From Actinoplanes siamensis (GTDB lineage Bacteria > Actinomycetota > Actinomycetes > Mycobacteriales > Micromonosporaceae): 64,000 bases of DNA. Shown one piece after another: positions 60,706-64,000 of this stretch. The notes beneath the pieces were generated by a model. That model did no database searches and was not told where the DNA came from. It saw only the letters and a program-made list of their open reading frames with translations. The stretch is taken from assembly GCF_016862395.1 (NCBI RefSeq), contig NZ_BOMW01000012.1, positions 124,001 through 188,000 on the forward strand. The letters run 5' to 3'. Position numbers and translations under genes: made by a program. Numbering within the stretch: position 1 is the stretch's first letter; each line of letters begins with the position of its first letter.

Positions 60706-60870
60706 CACGGGACAAACCCTACCGGTTTCGTACGGACGGTGACCGCACCCGACCGACCCGACCCGAGCCGTCGAGATGATCACTATCCGCCGTTCCGACG
60801 AGTTGCCACCAGGTTGCCGACCGGTAGCTTCGTGCCCAAGCACCGCACCCGACCTGGGGAGCCGCCACTC

Positions 60871-62085
60871 ATGCCCGTCGCGCCACTCCGATCGCAGTCA
60901 CCTTCCGTGAGCGTCGTCGTCCCGGCCGGGACCACGGCCCTGCCGGTTCTCCTCGCCGCCCTGCCCGCGGTCGCCGAGGTGATCGTGGTGGTCGGCCGGG
61001 ACGACGACACCACAGCGCCGGCGGCGCCCCGCGCCGCGCGGGTGATCCGGCAGACCCGTACCGGCATCGGCAACGCGCTGGCCTGCGGGGTCGCCGCGAG
61101 CACCGGGGACGTCGTGGTCACGCTCCCCGGCGACGGCGCGTGCGACCCGGCCGAGCTGCCCCGCTACATCCGGGCGCTGCGGGACGGCGCGGACGTGGCG
61201 CAGGGCACCCGGTTCCGCGGCGCGGGCCGCGACCTGTCCGGCGGCCGGATGTCCCGGACCGGCGCGCGGATCGTGCTCTGGCTCATGGCGGTGCTCTTCG
61301 GCTGCCGGCGCAGCGACCCGGGCTTCGGGTTCCGGGCGTTCTGGCGCGACGTGGCCGGGTCGGTCGGGCTGCCACCGGTGGCCGGGGTCGAGCCGCAGCG
61401 CGGGGACGGCGCGGAGATCGAGCCGCTGCTCACCGTGCGGGCGGCGCTGAACGGGCTGGTCGTGACCGAGGTGCCGGGGGTGGCGTACCCGCGGACCGGG
61501 CCGGTGGCGCGGGCCGGGCTGCTGGAGGCGGCGCGGGCGCTGGCCGGTGAATACGTCGCGCGGCGCCGGGCGGCTCCCGTGGGGACGCCGGACAGCATAG
61601 TGGTGATGACCCGGCGGGACGGGGCGGCCGAGCGGCTCCGGCGCACCGGCACCGACACCGGCTCGATCACCCCCGGTGCCGGCGCCCGCGCGGCGATGAC
61701 CGGCCGGGTCGGCCTGGACCCGGCGTGGTCCGGGTCGCGGGCCGAGCCGGTGGACGGGCCGGGGCTGGGCCGGCGGAGCACCGACAACGGGGTGGAGCGG
61801 CGGCAGGGCGCGCGGCGGCTCAGTGGCGGCGCCGGGGAGCCCCGGCCGCCGGCCGGACGCACGCCGGGCGCCGGGGAGCCGCGCGTGCCGGCCGGGCGGA
61901 CTTTGGGCGACGCGACGACCGTGCGCCGCCGGTGGCGCGACAACCGCGGCCACGAGGTGGGCGCCGAACGCCGCCGGGTGCAGAGCCGGCCCAACCTGCG
62001 CGTGATCAACGGGGAGGGCGCCGGGGACGGCTCGTCCCGTACCGCCGGATTGCGCGCGGTGCCCCCGGCGGACCTGGACCGGTGA
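60871..62085 (+). CDS. Glycosyltransferase family 2 with disordered C-terminal tail
   Basis: 404 residues. The first 230 are a GT-A fold resembling polyprenyl-phosphate sugar transferases: SVSVVVPAGTTALPVLLAAL, IGNALACGVAASTGDVVVTL, PGDGACDPAELPRYI, GTRFRGAGRDLSGG and RRSDPGFGFRAFWRDV. The usual DxD is represented by PGDGACD. The last 150 residues are Arg/Gly/Pro-rich and unstructured, with a repeated GAGEPR-x-PAGRT unit (61828-61905). GGGGAG precedes the ATG by about 11 nt. No membrane helix is obvious. Confidence 0.82.
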   Translation: MPVAPLRSQSPSVSVVVPAGTTALPVLLAALPAVAEVIVVVGRDDDTTAPAAPRAARVIRQTRTGIGNALACGVAASTGDVVVTLPGDGACDPAELPRYIRALRDGADVAQGTRFRGAGRDLSGGRMSRTGARIVLWLMAVLFGCRRSDPGFGFRAFWRDVAGSVGLPPVAGVEPQRGDGAEIEPLLTVRAALNGLVVTEVPGVAYPRTGPVARAGLLEAARALAGEYVARRRAAPVGTPDSIVVMTRRDGAAERLRRTGTDTGSITPGAGARAAMTGRVGLDPAWSGSRAEPVDGPGLGRRSTDNGVERRQGARRLSGGAGEPRPPAGRTPGAGEPRVPAGRTLGDATTVRRRWRDNRGHEVGAERRRVQSRPNLRVINGEGAGDGSSRTAGLRAVPPADLDR

Positions 62086-62124
62086 ACCGCCGCCGCCCGG
62101 CCGGAAGCCGGGCGGCGGACGCGG

Positions 62125-63123
62125 TCAGGCGCGGTCGCGCAGGCGCGGCAGGATCTCCTGCGAGTACAGGCGCAGGAAGCGCTCCTGGTCCGGCCCCGGC
62201 GCGTGGAAGACCAGGTGCTTGAAGCCCATGTCGAGGTATTCGGCGACCTTCGCGGCGTGCTCGTCCGGGTCCGACGAGACGATCCAGCGGGTCGTGGTGC
62301 GCTCGACCGGCAGGGCGTCGGCCAGGCGCTGCATCTCGACCGGGTCCTCGACGCCGGTCTTCTCGTCCGGGGAGAGGGCCAGCGCGCCCCAGTAGTGGGT
62401 GTCGTTGCGGGCGCGGTCGAGGTCGTCGTCGAAGGAGACCTTGACCTCGATCATCAGGTCCAGGTCGTCGATCTTGCGACCGGCCTTCGCGGCGCCCTCG
62501 GCGACCGCGGGCAGCAGCGTGTCGGTGTAGAGCGAGTGGCCCTTGCCGCTGGTGGTGATGAAGCCGTCGGCGATGCGGCCGGCCAGCCGGGTGGCGGCCG
62601 GGCCGGAAGCGCCGATGTAGATGGGCACCGGCTGTTCCGGCTTGTCGTAGATGGTGGCGTTCTTCGTGGAGTAGAACTGCCCCTCGAACGTCACCCGGTC
62701 CTCGGCCCACAGCTTCTTGATCAGCAGGACCGCCTCCTTGAGGCGGGCGAACCGCTCCTTGCCGTCCGGCCACCGCATGCCGAGCAGCACCTCGTTGAGC
62801 GACTCGCCGGAGCCGACGCCGAGCACGGCGCGGCCCGGCGCGAGGCAGCCCAGCGTGGCGAAAGCCTGCGCGACCACGGCCGGGTGGTACCGGAACGTCG
62901 GCGTGAGCACGCTGGTGCCGAGCAGCACCCGCTCGGTGCGGGCGGCCAGCGCCCCGAGCCAGGGCAACGCGGCCGGGGCGTGGCCGCCGTCGTGACGCCA
63001 CGGTTGCAGGTGATCGCTGACGAAGACCGAGTCGAAACCGAGCTCCTCGGCGAGAATGCCGTACTTCAGCAGTTCCGCCGGCGCGAACTGCTCCGCCGAC
63101 GCCTTGTACCCGAACCGAATCAT
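62125..63123 (-). CDS. fgd: F420-dependent glucose-6-phosphate dehydrogenase
   Basis: 332 residues, very close to mycobacterial Fgd1. Matching runs are FGYKASAEQFAPAELLKYG, VSDHLQPWRHDGGHAPAALP, LLGTSVLTPTFRYHPAVVAQ, VGSGESLNEVLLG, ISDGFITTSGKGHSLYT-like IADGFITTSGKG, and FKHLVFHAPGPDQERFLRLY. It oxidises glucose-6-phosphate to 6-phosphogluconolactone and reduces coenzyme F420 in the cytoplasm. Start: ATG at 63123. It begins 11 bp after the upstream glycosidase stop, so both may be co-transcribed. Confidence 0.94.
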   Translation of the reverse strand: MIRFGYKASAEQFAPAELLKYGILAEELGFDSVFVSDHLQPWRHDGGHAPAALPWLGALAARTERVLLGTSVLTPTFRYHPAVVAQAFATLGCLAPGRAVLGVGSGESLNEVLLGMRWPDGKERFARLKEAVLLIKKLWAEDRVTFEGQFYSTKNATIYDKPEQPVPIYIGASGPAATRLAGRIADGFITTSGKGHSLYTDTLLPAVAEGAAKAGRKIDDLDLMIEVKVSFDDDLDRARNDTHYWGALALSPDEKTGVEDPVEMQRLADALPVERTTTRWIVSSDPDEHAAKVAEYLDMGFKHLVFHAPGPDQERFLRLYSQEILPRLRDRA

Positions 63124-63133
63124 GAACCCGAGC

Positions 63134-64000
63134 CTAACCCGCCGCGCGGTACGCTTTGCCCGCCTCGGTGGGACTGTCCCCGTCTTCGTAGAGGCCGAAG
63201 TCCACGCTGTCGCCCACGGCCGGCAGGCCGAACCAGGCGTAGCGCTCGACGAACGACCGCTTCTCCAGGCCGGCCGTGGCGCCCTTGATGAAGGCAACCT
63301 TCTGGGCGTCGCTCGGGTACTTCGGCGAGCCGGAGAAGTTCATCAGGCCGAACTCGGTGATCCAGATCGGCTTGCCGTAACGCTTGTGCACCGCGTCGAC
63401 GTAGCCGAGGAACTGGTTCACCGAGGCGGCGCTGAAGTCCGAGCCGTACCAGTGCAGGGCGATCGCGTCGACCCGCAGCCCCTTGGACCTCGCGCCCGTC
63501 AGGAAGCGGTCGAGCCAGCCGCCCGGGGTGTCACCGCCGAACGCCACGGCCGGGCTGACCAGGCGCATCCCGGTCGCCTCCAGCTGCGGCCAGGCGGTCA
63601 GCGCGTCCTCGACGCTCATGTTCGCCTGCCCGGCCAGGTCCGGCTCGTTGAAGCCGAGCAGCGTGTCGCCCTCCGATCTGGCCTCCGCGAGGGCGGCGCC
63701 GGTGACGTTCTGCCTGCCCCAGATCATCGGTACGAACTCGACACCGGCCGGGCCGGGGAAGTCGTTGTTCTGCGAGGCCCAGTCGTAGTACCAGGCGGCG
63801 CCGACGTCCTCGAGGGCCGCCTTCGACCCGGTGAACTTCCAGACGCCGACCCCCTTCTTGGCCGAGGTCTGCCTGGCCGGCACGGCCGGCTTGGGCGATG
63901 CGGAGGTACGGCGGGGAGCCGGTGACGTGGTCGGCGGCGCCGAGGACGGGGCGAGTGTGGGCGGAGCCGTCGTGCCGCTCGTGGCGGGTGCCGGCGCGAC
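63134..64000 (-). CDS. Secreted GH128-type glycoside hydrolase (5' partial)
   Basis: About 289 residues are visible, and the frame stays open to the right window edge, so the start and any signal peptide lie beyond it. The first 45 visible residues are a Pro/Ser/Thr linker (APPTLAPSSAPPTTSPAPRR), typical of an exported enzyme. The catalytic domain is Asl1/GH128-like: KKGVGVWKFTGSKAALEDVG, ASWYYDW-type GAAWYYDWASQ, LLGFNEPDLAGQANMS (acid/base Glu), VDAIALHWYGSDF, and PIWITEFGLMNFSG (nucleophile Glu). The family cleaves beta-1,3-glucans. It lies 11 bp upstream of fgd. Confidence 0.86.
   Translation of the reverse strand, partial: VAPAPATSGTTAPPTLAPSSAPPTTSPAPRRTSASPKPAVPARQTSAKKGVGVWKFTGSKAALEDVGAAWYYDWASQNNDFPGPAGVEFVPMIWGRQNVTGAALAEARSEGDTLLGFNEPDLAGQANMSVEDALTAWPQLEATGMRLVSPAVAFGGDTPGGWLDRFLTGARSKGLRVDAIALHWYGSDFSAASVNQFLGYVDAVHKRYGKPIWITEFGLMNFSGSPKYPSDAQKVAFIKGATAGLEKRSFVERYAWFGLPAVGDSVDFGLYEDGDSPTEAGKAYRAAG

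Overview
This 64 kb window is high-GC DNA from an actinomycete. Several features point to Micromonosporaceae (Actinoplanes or a close relative): an F420-dependent glucose-6-phosphate dehydrogenase, SpoIIE phosphatases fused to anti-sigma-type ATPase domains, treXYZ trehalose synthesis, and many genes that look leaderless, with a TAnnnT box about 7 nt ahead of an ATG or GTG. No rRNA, tRNA, CRISPR array, insertion sequence or prophage is visible. Most of the window is ordinary chromosome; the anomalies are small insertions, decayed fragments and unusual control regions. Taxonomy is inferred from content, not from a marker gene.

Layout. 1-8.8 kb: 3' end of a SpoIIE-type phosphatase, a two-domain VOC protein, a pirin and a MarR regulator that share a TTCAAATCTGAA-type operator but are separated by a broken cupin gene and a kinase-like gene, a GNAT, an HTH/Clp-N pair behind a duplicated palindrome, an M29 aminopeptidase and a tiny membrane protein. 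8.9-12.5 kb: a phospholipase D-type enzyme and a NarL-type two-component system. 12.7-22.8 kb: a purine/ureide catabolic cluster on the minus strand (uraD, uraH, urate oxidase, an 8-oxoguanine-type deaminase, malate synthase, a DUF6986 protein, allantoinase, allantoicase, a kinase-like protein), interrupted by one plus-strand glutaredoxin-like gene. It takes urate to allantoin, then to ureidoglycolate and urea; malate synthase would absorb the glyoxylate that ureidoglycolate eventually yields.

23-32 kb: HrpB helicase, then a minus-strand run of yidD, a membrane-anchored solute-binding protein, a polytopic membrane protein, a PP2C phosphatase and a membrane GGDEF-EAL protein. The central three resemble the GlnH-GlnX-PknG amino-acid sensing arrangement with a phosphatase in place of the kinase. 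32.4-41.8 kb: the treX-treY-treZ operon, divergent from a two-gene alpha-glucan operon (debranching enzyme plus GT4 glycosyltransferase). Together they would link glycogen and trehalose pools.

41.9-52.7 kb: an unknown protein behind a probable LexA box, an esterase, a PAC2 protein, a lipoprotein, a CPA1 antiporter with a UBP-type zinc-finger protein, an EamA transporter behind what looks like a leader-peptide attenuator, a multi-domain histidine kinase with a degenerate ATP site, trmB and a TolB-like protein. 52.7-64 kb: gamma-glutamyltransferase, a secreted TAP-type hydrolase, a PQQ-type sugar dehydrogenase lipoprotein, a sodium/solute symporter with a small membrane partner, decayed TetR/monooxygenase and LLM remnants, a HAD phosphatase, a GT2, fgd, and a partial GH128-type secreted glycosidase running off the right edge.
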